A stretch of 64,000 nucleotides of DNA from Bacteroidales bacterium (lineage in GTDB: Bacteria > Bacteroidota > Bacteroidia > Bacteroidales > UBA932), in assembly GCA_017557535.1 (NCBI GenBank), contig JAFYYM010000138.1:59019-123018 (forward strand). The letters are read 5' to 3'. Of the stretch, positions 28,401 to 35,202 are shown piece after piece. Each line of letters opens with the position of its first letter. The stretch's first letter is position 1. The translations under genes were made by a program, and so were the position numbers. The notes under the pieces are model-generated. The model was not told where the DNA came from. It made no database searches and saw only the letters and a list, made by a program, of their open reading frames with translations.

Positions 28401-28596
28401 GGAAATAACGGTCTTCCCAGCCGAAGTCGTTATCTATATACTCTTTATATTTGTCAGGGGCCAGAGCGAACTCTCCGGCGGATTTATCTTGTATGCCAAT
28501 CTGCCATATTATAGAGGATCGCCTTGCTGAGATATTGGCGCTTATAATAATAAAGAAGATGAGAATTGTCGACCGGAGTTTTATTGTATAGCTCAT
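25468..28596 (-). CDS. GH92-like glycoside hydrolase (alpha-mannosidase family), divergent
   Basis: 1042 residues. A signal peptide is followed by a domain at about 27-200 starting IIWQIGIQDKSAGEFALAP, which resembles the carbohydrate-binding domain of family 4 rhamnogalacturonate lyases. An Ig-like linker leads to the GH92 catalytic region from about 308 (PFSMVKLSPD near 331, GGDAFWNTFWNLNQVWNLLTPEW). The acid-containing motif is EGSAW (Glu839). Several landmarks differ from canonical members: GNQQSMH at 896 replaces GNEP-type, GDED at 938 replaces GNDD, and the GYH motif region reads MVGEHEIP. GH92 enzymes are calcium-dependent inverting exo-alpha-mannosidases; substrate specificity here is uncertain. 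It has its own promoter, a copy of the susC one. Confidence 0.85.
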   Translation of the reverse strand: MSYTIKLRSTILIFFIIISANISARRSSIIWQIGIQDKSAGEFALAPDKYKEYIDNDFGWEDRYFLIGESSVEHDFPYVLPGPADKWSGFEGLSVARSCFQNIYFEILRKGKGSWSLILDFTEIHPKTPPLLKVAVNGKAFKYALPKGLSEDALTTGLANGNPHSLAIPLNDEDIHLGHNEIQIYSLEGGWVVFDDIRLEGPSGTKVASSFPDVYVKNVRPASYLSFDGTFQPLIVEIEHLRGRPLLSVFLDGEELYSKHLENGSYELEVPMPAVRDSKISSYEVKVDGKTVHKGKVTRSPQDPVTPADYIDTRMGTGRSRWMLAPGPWMPFSMVKLSPDNQNPGWQSGYDSVIESIGTFSHIHEWTMAGLGTMPVTGPLKTMVGDQSELAGGHIEGYRSRIDKSSEVGDVGYYSVKLTDYDILAELTATDRCSFQRYTYPDSERGRVMIDLKIPPEYGYSIKSCQVEKTGPRTIKGFCDQDSSPIMWVKEADQYFTIYFTIEFDRDIAGFAGWSDKGLWSGDICSMDNPEDFGCYVEFAPKKENVVQMRIGLSFVDAKGADNNLRAEISEPFGWNFDAVRSNQKKVWNDILSRVLVSSDDRRELRRFYTNLYRSYCRNTFSDVDGRWTDPSGRTRTLPDSDMRALGGDAFWNTFWNLNQVWNLLTPEWSSRWVKSQLALYDATGWLGKGPAGMKLIPIMVGEHEIPLMISAYQMGIRDYDIDKMFEAVVKMQTTPAAKVGRGFAGNKDLVSYQKYHYVPYDIGIFSNTMEYSFDDWTVSQLALSLGKKEEYELFSDRGTWWRNAVNREDGYCHLKDSSGVWLPDFDPFKSGAFNQYVEGSAWQLTFFVPQDVPGLAEWIGKDRFIERLEWGFNESYRFRYCAPSGRPEAYPVAHGNQQSMHFAFLFNHVGEGWRTQKWSRAILDRFYGYESSNCWLGDEDQGQMSAWLVMASLGLFQTDGGCSAEPSYELGSPFFKEVKINLGGRYGRGEQFVIKAPNASRKNIYVKEARLNGKKLESFLIPASEILSGGELVVEMTDEPR

Positions 28597-28613
28597 AGGA
28601 GGGGAAAATATGT

Positions 28614-28710
28614 GGTTATTATTCTAATTCCTATTTCATAAGCATTGTCAAACCCAAAGTTAGCAATATATATAACAAATCGCGCAAAAAGGTTTTTTAT
28701 GTGCGCATTC
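28614..28710 (-). promoter_or_regulatory. Promoter and operator of the GH92 gene (copy of the susC promoter)
   Basis: -7 box TAACTTTG on the minus strand at 28655-28662. The leader 28614-28651 matches 25281-25318 with about one mismatch in 38. Upstream, imperfect inverted half-sites ATCGCGCA (28679-28686) and TGCGCATTC (28702-28710) occupy the same position as the perfect arms at susC, with a spacer one base longer. A weaker version of the same operator is inferred. Confidence 0.65.
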
Positions 28711-28743
28711 CACCCCAGGTACTTGATCCGCGAAACAAGTAAT

Positions 28744-28774
28744 AAAAAAAGCGCCTGCGAACGCAGACGCTTTT
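28744..28774 (-). terminator. Terminator of tRNA-Ser
   Basis: GCGCCTGCG (28751-28759) and CGCAGACGC (28762-28770) form a 9-bp stem with one G-U pair. On the minus strand it is followed by seven T (28744-28750), and on the plus strand by TTTT. It lies 3 bases after the tRNA-Ser 3' end. Confidence 0.88.
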
Positions 28775-28777
28775 ACG

Positions 28778-28862
28778 CGGAGGCGGAGGGATTCGAACCC
28801 CCGGAACGTTGCCGTTCAACAGTTTTCAAGACTGCCGCCATCGACCACTCGGCCACACCTCC
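28778..28862 (-). tRNA. tRNA-Ser (TGA anticodon)
   Basis: 85 bases on the minus strand with the long variable arm of tRNA-Ser. Acceptor GGAGGTG pairs with CGCCTCC (one G-T wobble), and the discriminator is G. The D arm begins TGGCCGAGTGG. The anticodon stem CAGT/ACTG encloses the TGA anticodon (CTTGAAA), the variable stem contains GAACGGCAACGTTC, and the T arm contains GGTTCGAATCCC. CCA is not encoded. No integrase gene adjoins it. Confidence 0.97.
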
Positions 28863-28909
28863 AATATTTTGCAGCGGCAAAGATAAAGATAAAAACCTTC
28901 CCGCCAAAA

Positions 28910-29563
28910 TTATTTCGTCCTGACTTCCTTCTTATCCTTCTCGGGCTCGTCACCTCTGGCGAAAAACTTATACTGGAAGAATATCATATACAGGGCCCCC
29001 ACCGTCACGCAACTGTCGGCGAAATTGAATACCGGGGCGAAGAATAAAAATTCATTACCTCCGACGAATGGCATCCATGAGGGCCATGTCGTGTCAATGA
29101 TCGGGAAATAGAACATGTCCACGACCCGCCCGAACATGAAAGGGGCGTAATTGAATATGATTCCGTAGAAAAGACTGTCGATGATATTCCCGAAAGCACC
29201 GGCGGTTATCAGGACGAGACCCCAGAGCACTCCCGTCGGTACCTTTGGTGTACCATCCTCCAGGAGAACCTGGGCGCCGCTGTCATCAACGGATTTGCGT
29301 ACAAGGGAAGTTATCCACCAGCACAGGGCAGCGAAAAGCCCTATCCTGAAAAACGAGAGCAGGAATTTACCTACAGCACCACCGAACTTCATTCCAAAGG
29401 CCATGCCCTCATTCTCTATGAAAAGGATCTGGAACCAATTGCCTATCACATAGATATGCTGGCCGATCTCCATGTTTGTCTTCACCAAGATCTTGATGAT
29501 CTGGTCAATCACCACAAGGAGAACACCCAGAAGAAGGAATCTTTTACCTTTGGAGATACTCAC
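28910..29563 (-). CDS. lspA: Lipoprotein signal peptidase (signal peptidase II)
   Basis: 217 residues with four membrane segments. The catalytic aspartates are in GNIIDSLFYG (about 128-138) and FNFADS (about 182-187), and the N-terminal VVIDQIIK motif is typical. The enzyme cleaves prolipoprotein signal peptides, needed for the many lipoproteins in this window. Translation starts at a GTG whose G is shared with the TAG stop of the upstream TraR/DksA gene, so the two are translationally coupled. It is the last gene of the ileS operon. At 217 residues it is longer than proteobacterial LspA because of a loop after the second segment, as usual in Bacteroidetes. Confidence 0.96.
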   Translation of the reverse strand: MSISKGKRFLLLGVLLVVIDQIIKILVKTNMEIGQHIYVIGNWFQILFIENEGMAFGMKFGGAVGKFLLSFFRIGLFAALCWWITSLVRKSVDDSGAQVLLEDGTPKVPTGVLWGLVLITAGAFGNIIDSLFYGIIFNYAPFMFGRVVDMFYFPIIDTTWPSWMPFVGGNEFLFFAPVFNFADSCVTVGALYMIFFQYKFFARGDEPEKDKKEVRTK

Positions 29564-29994
29564 TAGTTGCGGCCTTTTTTGGCAAGCATTTCCTTGGCCT
29601 CAACAGTCAAGGTGGCATGAGGCACAAGACGAAGCCTCTCTTTCGGGATCAACTTACCCGTCACACGGCACACGCCATAAGTCTTGTTCTCAATCCGCAC
29701 AAGGGCAGCCTCAAGATTCTGGATGAACTTATACTGCCTTTGGGCGAGCTGACTGGCCTCCTCCTTGGAAAGCTGATACGCACCGTCGTCCTCAACCGTC
29801 TTGAAGGAAGGGGTCGTGTCCTCGATGTCGTTGCTCCCATTGTGCATAATCACCTTGCGAAGGGTGTTATATTCCATCCTTGCCTTCTCGAGCTTATCGT
29901 TGATGATGACCTTGAACTCAGCTAGTTCCTCATCGCTGTAACGTGTCTTCTCCACCTCGGGTGTCTGCACGTTCTCTTTTAAATCCTCTGACAT
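29563..29994 (-). CDS. TraR/DksA family zinc-finger-like regulator
   Basis: 143 residues. An N-terminal acidic region and a coiled-coil helical segment (EEASQLAQRQYKFIQNLEAAL) are followed by YGVCRVTGKLIPKERLRLVP, the C-terminal zinc-finger region of the DksA/TraR family. As is common in Bacteroidetes, only one Cys of the four-Cys finger remains, so zinc binding is doubtful. The expected role is modulation of RNA polymerase through the secondary channel. It is 9 bases after ileS and overlaps lspA by one base; the ileS-traR-lspA order is widespread in Bacteroidales. Confidence 0.9.
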   Translation of the reverse strand: MSEDLKENVQTPEVEKTRYSDEELAEFKVIINDKLEKARMEYNTLRKVIMHNGSNDIEDTTPSFKTVEDDGAYQLSKEEASQLAQRQYKFIQNLEAALVRIENKTYGVCRVTGKLIPKERLRLVPHATLTVEAKEMLAKKGRN

Positions 29995-30003
29995 TGCAAT
30001 AAA

Positions 30004-33000
30004 CTAAATCAGGTTGTATACTCTTCTCAGCACCATCCTCAAAGTTCCCTCATCCCACTCGACATCGACAGCCTCCTTCGGGGCATCTTCCCTATTCCTG
30101 ATCCCGATTGAGAGCGCCAGGGTCTGGGCTGAGACATAATCATTGTAAATCCGGAGAGCGGACTCGACTTCGTCGCGAACGTTTCCGTCTGCAAATATAA
30201 TAACTTCTATCTTATCAGTGACATCGAATCCACTGTCTTTTCTCAAATTCTGGATCCTGTTGATAAGTTCTCTCGCAACTCCTTCTTTTTTAAGTTCTTC
30301 CGTAACTTGGACATCAAGAGCTATCGTGAGAGGACCTTCTGTGGCGACAAGCCATCCGGGCATGTCCTCGGAGGAAATCTCATAATCGGACGGGCCAAGC
30401 GTGACATCTCCGGAAGGAAGGTTCAAGACATATTCAGAGCCAGCCGCCTGGGCGTTTTGTATGGCGGATATCGTGGCCTGATCGAGAGAAGCGAAAGCCC
30501 CTGCGATCTCCTTCATCTGCTTGCCATAAACCTTGCCGAGAGTCTTGAAGTTCGGCTTGATCTTCTTGGTGATGATCCCGGTGGTGTCGGAGATGAACTC
30601 CGCCTCCTTGACATTCACCTCACCAAGTATTATTCCCTTGACCTGCTCGAGCTGCGAGCGCACCTTGTCTGAGATGACGGGGATGACCAGCTTGGACAAC
30701 GGCTGACGCACCTTGATGGAAACCTTCCTGCGGAGAGCCAGAACCATGGAGGTGGCTTTCTGGGCCAACGCCATCCTTTCCTCAAGGTCCGTGTCGATGA
30801 CAGACGGATCCTTCTCCGGCATGAGGACATAATGGACAGACTCCTCCCCGTCCGGAACAAGGTCCAAATACAGGCGATCCATGTAGAAAGGAGCAATTGG
30901 CGCAGACATAACCGCCACATCCACAAGAACTTCCATCAAAGTTTGATATGCCGAGAGCTTGTCCTGATTCATCTCGCCGCCCCAGAAACGCTTACGGTTA
31001 AGGCGGACATACCAGTTGCTCAAATCGTCGCAAACGAAATCCTGGATGAGACGGCCGGCGGTAGTTATGTCATAATCCTCATAAGCGTCCTTGACTTTTC
31101 CCTTCAGGGAATTGAGTGAGGAAATTATCCACCTGTCTATCTCAGGACGATTTGAATAATCCACCTTCGGCGCCTTAGGATCGAAACCATCAACATTGGC
31201 GTAAAGGGCGAAGAATGAATATGTGTTGTACAAGGTCCCGAAGAATTTCCTTCTGACCTCGTCGACTCCAGCCTCATCAAACTTCAAGTTATCCCAAGGC
31301 TGCGCATTGGTAAGCATATACCACCTGAGAGCGTCCGCACCATATTTGTCGAGTTCCACGAAGGGATCGACTGCGTTGCCCAGACGCTTGCTCATCTTGT
31401 TGCCGTTCTTGTCAAGGACAAGACCGTTGGAAATCACTGTCTTATAAGCCGGTGTGCCGCTGACCATCGTGTGGATGGCGTGCAGGGTATAGAACCAGCC
31501 ACGTGTCTGGTCCACACCCTCGGCGATGAAGTCGGATGTGCAGCCGAACTTGTCGGAAGCAAGGTTGCGCAATCCCTCCTGGGCATAAGGCATAGCCCCG
31601 GAATCGAACCAGACATCAATCAAGTCCGTCTCCCTTGTCATCTTCTTACCGGATGGACTGACAAGGAATATGTTATCTACATAAGGCCTGTGAAGATCGA
31701 TCTTGTCATAGTTAGCCTTGCTCATATCCTTAGGATCAAAGCCGTTGTCCTTCAACGGGTTGGAGGACATGACGCCAGCCTCTACCGCTTTATCGATCTC
31801 GGCATATAATTCGGCCGCCGAACCGATGCAGATCTCCTCTTTACCATCCTCGGTGCGCCAAATGGGCAGCGGGGTTCCCCAGAAACGACTCCTGCTGAGG
31901 TTCCAGTCCTGAATGTTCTCAAGCCACTGGCCGAAACGTCCGGTTCCGGTAGACTCAGGCTTCCACGTGATCGTCTTGTTCAAAGCCACCATCTCATCCT
32001 TGACCGCGGTCGTCTTGATGAACCAGGCGTCGAGAGGATAATACAAGACGGGCTTGTCCGTGCGCCATGAATGAGGATAGCTGTGGGTGTGCTTCTGGAT
32101 CTTGAAGCACCTGCCATCCTGCTTCATCATCATGCAAAGGTCGACATCGAGAGTAGGTGCGTCAGCGGGGATATTATCGTCAAAAGCGTTCTTGACATAT
32201 CGTCCGGAGAACTCTTCATACGAAGGATCCACATGTGTCTTGACATACTCAGGATCAAGGTCTTCAAGGCGATAGAACCGTCCCTCATGGTCCACTTGGG
32301 CCTGTCTCTTCCCATCCTTGTCTATCATTATGATGCCGGGAACACCGAAATTGGCGGCAACCTTCTTATCATCCGCACCGAAGGTAGGGGCGATATGGAC
32401 AATGCCGGTACCATCCTCGGTTGTGACATAGTCGCCTGAGATAACCCTGAAAGCCTCACCCTCATCAACGGGTTTGAACCAAGGGATGAGCTGTTTGTAA
32501 CGGATCCCGACAAGATCAGATCCCTTGATCGTCCCGTCAAGGACTTTATAAGGGACAAGTTTGTCTCCTGGTTTGTAGTCCTCGAGCGGAATCTCTGCCG
32601 CCTTGGGGTTGAACCATGCTCCGACAAGTTCCTTAGCCAGCACATAGACAGCCTTGGATCCGGTATAAGGGTTGAACGACAGCACCCGCACATAATCAAA
32701 CCTCGGTCCGACGCAAAGAGCCACGTTGGAAGGAAGGGTCCAAGGGGTGGTTGTCCATGCCAGGAAATACACGGGAACATCCACGCCGGCATAAAGAGCT
32801 TCGGATTTCTCATCACGGATAGCCTCAAACTGCACTGTGGCTGTCGTGTCGGTCACATCCTTGTAGCACCCGGGTTGGTTGAGCTCATGAGAACTCAGGC
32901 CGGTACCGTCAGAAGGCGAATATGGCTGGATAGAATAGCCCTTGTAGAGCAATCCCTTATCATAGATGTTCCTCAGCAGGTACCAAAGGGTCTCGATGTA

Positions 33001-33462
33001 ACGGTTGTCGTAAGTGATGTAGGGATCATTCATGTCCACCCAATAACCGACTCTCTGTGTCATCTCCTCCCACTCTGCGGTGTACTTCATGACCTCCTCA
33101 CGGCAAGTCCTGTTGTATTCCTCAACGGATATCTTGTCACCGATGTCCTCTTTATGTATCCCAAGCTTTTTCTCGACACCAATCTCGACCGGAAGCCCAT
33201 GGGTGTCCCATCCGGCCCGACGGTTGACTTTAAAACCAGTCTGGGTCTTGTAACGGCAAATCGCGTCCTTGATCGAGCGGGCCATCACGTGATGTATACC
33301 CGGTTTGCCGTTAGCGGACGGCGGTCCCTCGAAGAAAATGAACTCGGGAGCGCCCTCCCTCACCTTCAATGATTTCTCGAAGGCATTATTCTTTCTCCAC
33401 CTGTCGAGAATCTCATTTCCTGTCGAAACCAGATCTAGCCCTTTGTACTCTTTGAATGTCAT
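30004..33462 (-). CDS. ileS: Isoleucyl-tRNA synthetase
   Basis: 1152 residues from the ATG at 33462. A longer reading from 33552 is rejected because a promoter box (33522-33529) lies inside the extra part. Class I signatures are GPPSANGKPGIHH (HIGH-type motif) and NKMSKRLGN (KMSKS loop); GWDTHGLPVE and DVWFDSGAMPYA are standard IleRS. An editing domain lies between, and a long C-terminal anticodon-binding and extension region follows without an obvious zinc-binding Cys cluster, consistent with the larger IleRS type of Bacteroidetes. It charges tRNA-Ile with isoleucine and edits valine. It leads the operon with TraR/DksA and lspA. Confidence 0.97.
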   Translation of the reverse strand: MTFKEYKGLDLVSTGNEILDRWRKNNAFEKSLKVREGAPEFIFFEGPPSANGKPGIHHVMARSIKDAICRYKTQTGFKVNRRAGWDTHGLPVEIGVEKKLGIHKEDIGDKISVEEYNRTCREEVMKYTAEWEEMTQRVGYWVDMNDPYITYDNRYIETLWYLLRNIYDKGLLYKGYSIQPYSPSDGTGLSSHELNQPGCYKDVTDTTATVQFEAIRDEKSEALYAGVDVPVYFLAWTTTPWTLPSNVALCVGPRFDYVRVLSFNPYTGSKAVYVLAKELVGAWFNPKAAEIPLEDYKPGDKLVPYKVLDGTIKGSDLVGIRYKQLIPWFKPVDEGEAFRVISGDYVTTEDGTGIVHIAPTFGADDKKVAANFGVPGIIMIDKDGKRQAQVDHEGRFYRLEDLDPEYVKTHVDPSYEEFSGRYVKNAFDDNIPADAPTLDVDLCMMMKQDGRCFKIQKHTHSYPHSWRTDKPVLYYPLDAWFIKTTAVKDEMVALNKTITWKPESTGTGRFGQWLENIQDWNLSRSRFWGTPLPIWRTEDGKEEICIGSAAELYAEIDKAVEAGVMSSNPLKDNGFDPKDMSKANYDKIDLHRPYVDNIFLVSPSGKKMTRETDLIDVWFDSGAMPYAQEGLRNLASDKFGCTSDFIAEGVDQTRGWFYTLHAIHTMVSGTPAYKTVISNGLVLDKNGNKMSKRLGNAVDPFVELDKYGADALRWYMLTNAQPWDNLKFDEAGVDEVRRKFFGTLYNTYSFFALYANVDGFDPKAPKVDYSNRPEIDRWIISSLNSLKGKVKDAYEDYDITTAGRLIQDFVCDDLSNWYVRLNRKRFWGGEMNQDKLSAYQTLMEVLVDVAVMSAPIAPFYMDRLYLDLVPDGEESVHYVLMPEKDPSVIDTDLEERMALAQKATSMVLALRRKVSIKVRQPLSKLVIPVISDKVRSQLEQVKGIILGEVNVKEAEFISDTTGIITKKIKPNFKTLGKVYGKQMKEIAGAFASLDQATISAIQNAQAAGSEYVLNLPSGDVTLGPSDYEISSEDMPGWLVATEGPLTIALDVQVTEELKKEGVARELINRIQNLRKDSGFDVTDKIEVIIFADGNVRDEVESALRIYNDYVSAQTLALSIGIRNREDAPKEAVDVEWDEGTLRMVLRRVYNLI

Positions 33463-33521
33463 ATTTTTCTTTCTAATTTTGCAACCGGAGAGGCCAAAAG
33501 GCGCCCCGATTACTGAAGTTG

Positions 33522-33529
33522 CAAAGATA
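33522..33529 (-). promoter_or_regulatory. -7 box TATCTTTG of the ileS operon
   Basis: The minus strand matches TAnnTTTG exactly. A transcription start near 33515 gives a leader of roughly 50 bases before the ATG at 33462 and decides the ileS start. Confidence 0.6.
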
Positions 33530-33564
33530 GGCATTTCCCTATTATTTATCAATAGAGTACCAAG

Positions 33565-34059
33565 GTGAACATAATCGACATAATCATCCTCTGCTGCCTC
33601 GTTCCGGCCATAATCCGTGGAGTCTCAAAAGGATTCGTGAACCAAGCGTTCTCGCTTCTGGCGTTGATTATCGGCGCTTGGCTCTCATTCAAATTCTCAG
33701 CATCCGTCGGGGATTGGCTGGTCTCTTTCTTTGAGTTGCCTGCAGCTCTGCTCCATGTGATCGCCTTCGCCCTCATCCTTTTGGTCGTTATGTTGTTGGT
33801 TCACTTGGTCGGCAAAGTGATTGAGAAACTCATGAAGGTGGTCATGCTAGGATGGCTGAACAAGCTCCTCGGTGCCTTTTTCGCGCTCCTGAAAGCCGTT
33901 CTGATCATCGGCCTCATAATCCTCCTTTTCGACGCCATCAACACCAATATTCCTTTAGTGCGTGAGGATACAATAAAGAGTTCCATACTATACAGTCCGA
34001 TAAAGGACATCGCAAATATTATATTCCCTTATCTCAAGGAATTGATATTCAAGAAGTAA
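33565..34059 (+). CDS. cvpA: CvpA family membrane protein
   Basis: 164 residues from a GTG start (the preceding bases are CCAAG). Four hydrophobic segments are visible. The N-terminal IIDIIILCCLVPAIIRGVSKGFVNQAFSL pattern and the central LVHLVGKVIEKLMKVVMLGWLNKLLGAFFALLKAV region are typical of CvpA/colicin V production proteins, inner membrane proteins linked to envelope homeostasis. It heads a tight plus-strand group (cvpA, tsaB, rpiB, truB), divergent from ileS. Confidence 0.88.
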   Translation: MNIIDIIILCCLVPAIIRGVSKGFVNQAFSLLALIIGAWLSFKFSASVGDWLVSFFELPAALLHVIAFALILLVVMLLVHLVGKVIEKLMKVVMLGWLNKLLGAFFALLKAVLIIGLIILLFDAINTNIPLVREDTIKSSILYSPIKDIANIIFPYLKELIFKK

Positions 34060-34070
34060 ATAAAAGAATA

Positions 34071-34763
34071 ATGAATAGACTGATCCTGATCGAGACTTCA
34101 ACTTCCCTATGCTCCACGGCAATTGCCGAGGATGGGAAGATAATCTGCGAGAAGATTAGCGACGAGCCGAGGGCACATGCCTCTCTCACAGCCGTGTTCG
34201 TGAACGATATGCTTAAGGAGAAAGAACTGAGAGTGAGCGATTGCGACGCAGTGGCTGTCAGCGAGGGCCCAGGATCCTACACAGGGTTGAGGGTGGGAGT
34301 CTCCACCGCCAAGGGTCTTTGCTTTGGGGCCGGAATACCCCTGATTGCCGTAGGCACCTTGGACACCTTGGTATGGCAAGCTATGGACGAGGGACTGGTT
34401 CCTGAGGGTTGCAAGTATATCGTGCCTATGATAGACGCCCGAAGGATGGAGGTCTACACCGGAGTATTCACGCCCGATGGCAAGCAGGTCTCCCCTACTA
34501 CCGCCGCTATCGTGACCGGGGATTCTTTCCATGACCAGCTGGCCGAAGGTCCGGTTCTCTTCGTGGGAGACGGAGCGGAGAAGTGCGAGGGAACAATCAA
34601 CCATCCCAACGCCTCTTTCGCGAGGCTAGTCCCGAAAGCCTCGGGTATGGTGAGACCGGCCACAGAGGCCTTGAAGGGTTGTGATTTCAAGGACGTGGCC
34701 TATTTCGAGCCTTTCTACCTGAAGGAGTTCGTCACAACAGTGAGCAAGAAGAAACTGTTTTAA
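34071..34763 (+). CDS. tsaB: tRNA threonylcarbamoyladenosine biosynthesis protein TsaB
   Basis: 230 residues with an ASKHA fold. It begins LILIETSTSLCSTAIAEDGK and contains SEGPGSYTGLRVGVSTAKGL, both hallmarks of TsaB, followed by PMIDARRMEVYTGVF. It is a non-catalytic partner of TsaD in making t6A37 in ANN-decoding tRNAs. It lies 11 bases after cvpA and 10 bases before rpiB. Confidence 0.96.
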   Translation: MNRLILIETSTSLCSTAIAEDGKIICEKISDEPRAHASLTAVFVNDMLKEKELRVSDCDAVAVSEGPGSYTGLRVGVSTAKGLCFGAGIPLIAVGTLDTLVWQAMDEGLVPEGCKYIVPMIDARRMEVYTGVFTPDGKQVSPTTAAIVTGDSFHDQLAEGPVLFVGDGAEKCEGTINHPNASFARLVPKASGMVRPATEALKGCDFKDVAYFEPFYLKEFVTTVSKKKLF

Positions 34764-34773
34764 ACATTATACC

Positions 34774-35202
34774 ATGAAGATAGGAGTTGCCGGAGACCAT
34801 GCCGGCTATGAGTACAAGAACAGGCTCGCCGAGCTGTTGACAAAGAAAGGTCACGATGTCGCCGACTACGGTACTTACTCTGAGGTCAGCTGTGACTATC
34901 CTGACTATGCACATGCCCTGGCGGAGGCTGTCCAGAAGAAAGAGGTTGACCTGGGGATAGCCCTTTGCGGTACGGGCAACGGGATGGCCATCACCCTCAA
35001 CAAGCACAAGGGAGTCCGGGCCGGATTGGCCTGGAACAGCGAGGTCGGGCGGCTTGTGAAAGCCCACAACGACGCCAATGTGCTGGTCTTGCCCGCACGG
35101 TTCATCTCTTACCAAATGGCGACCCGCATCGTCAACACATGGCTCTCGACCCCAGTTGAGGAGGGGCGTCATCAGCGCAGGAGAGATAAAATCGACATTT
35201 AG
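34774..35202 (+). CDS. rpiB: Ribose-5-phosphate isomerase B
   Basis: 142 residues. GVAGDHAGYEYKNRL at the N terminus and CGTGNGMAITLNK, with the catalytic Cys, are diagnostic of RpiB/LacAB-type isomerases, followed by R-GL-WN as usual. It interconverts ribulose 5-phosphate and ribose 5-phosphate in the pentose phosphate pathway. Its TAG stop shares a base with the GTG start of truB. Confidence 0.95.
   Translation: MKIGVAGDHAGYEYKNRLAELLTKKGHDVADYGTYSEVSCDYPDYAHALAEAVQKKEVDLGIALCGTGNGMAITLNKHKGVRAGLAWNSEVGRLVKAHNDANVLVLPARFISYQMATRIVNTWLSTPVEEGRHQRRRDKIDI

Noticed and set aside
28778-28862. tRNA-Ser as an island boundary for the PUL
   Set aside because: It has its own terminator, no attachment duplication was found, and the other end of the PUL has no matching sequence.
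33463-33552. 30-residue N-terminal extension of IleRS
   Set aside because: A consensus -7 box at 33522-33529 lies within it and the extra residues match no IleRS feature.
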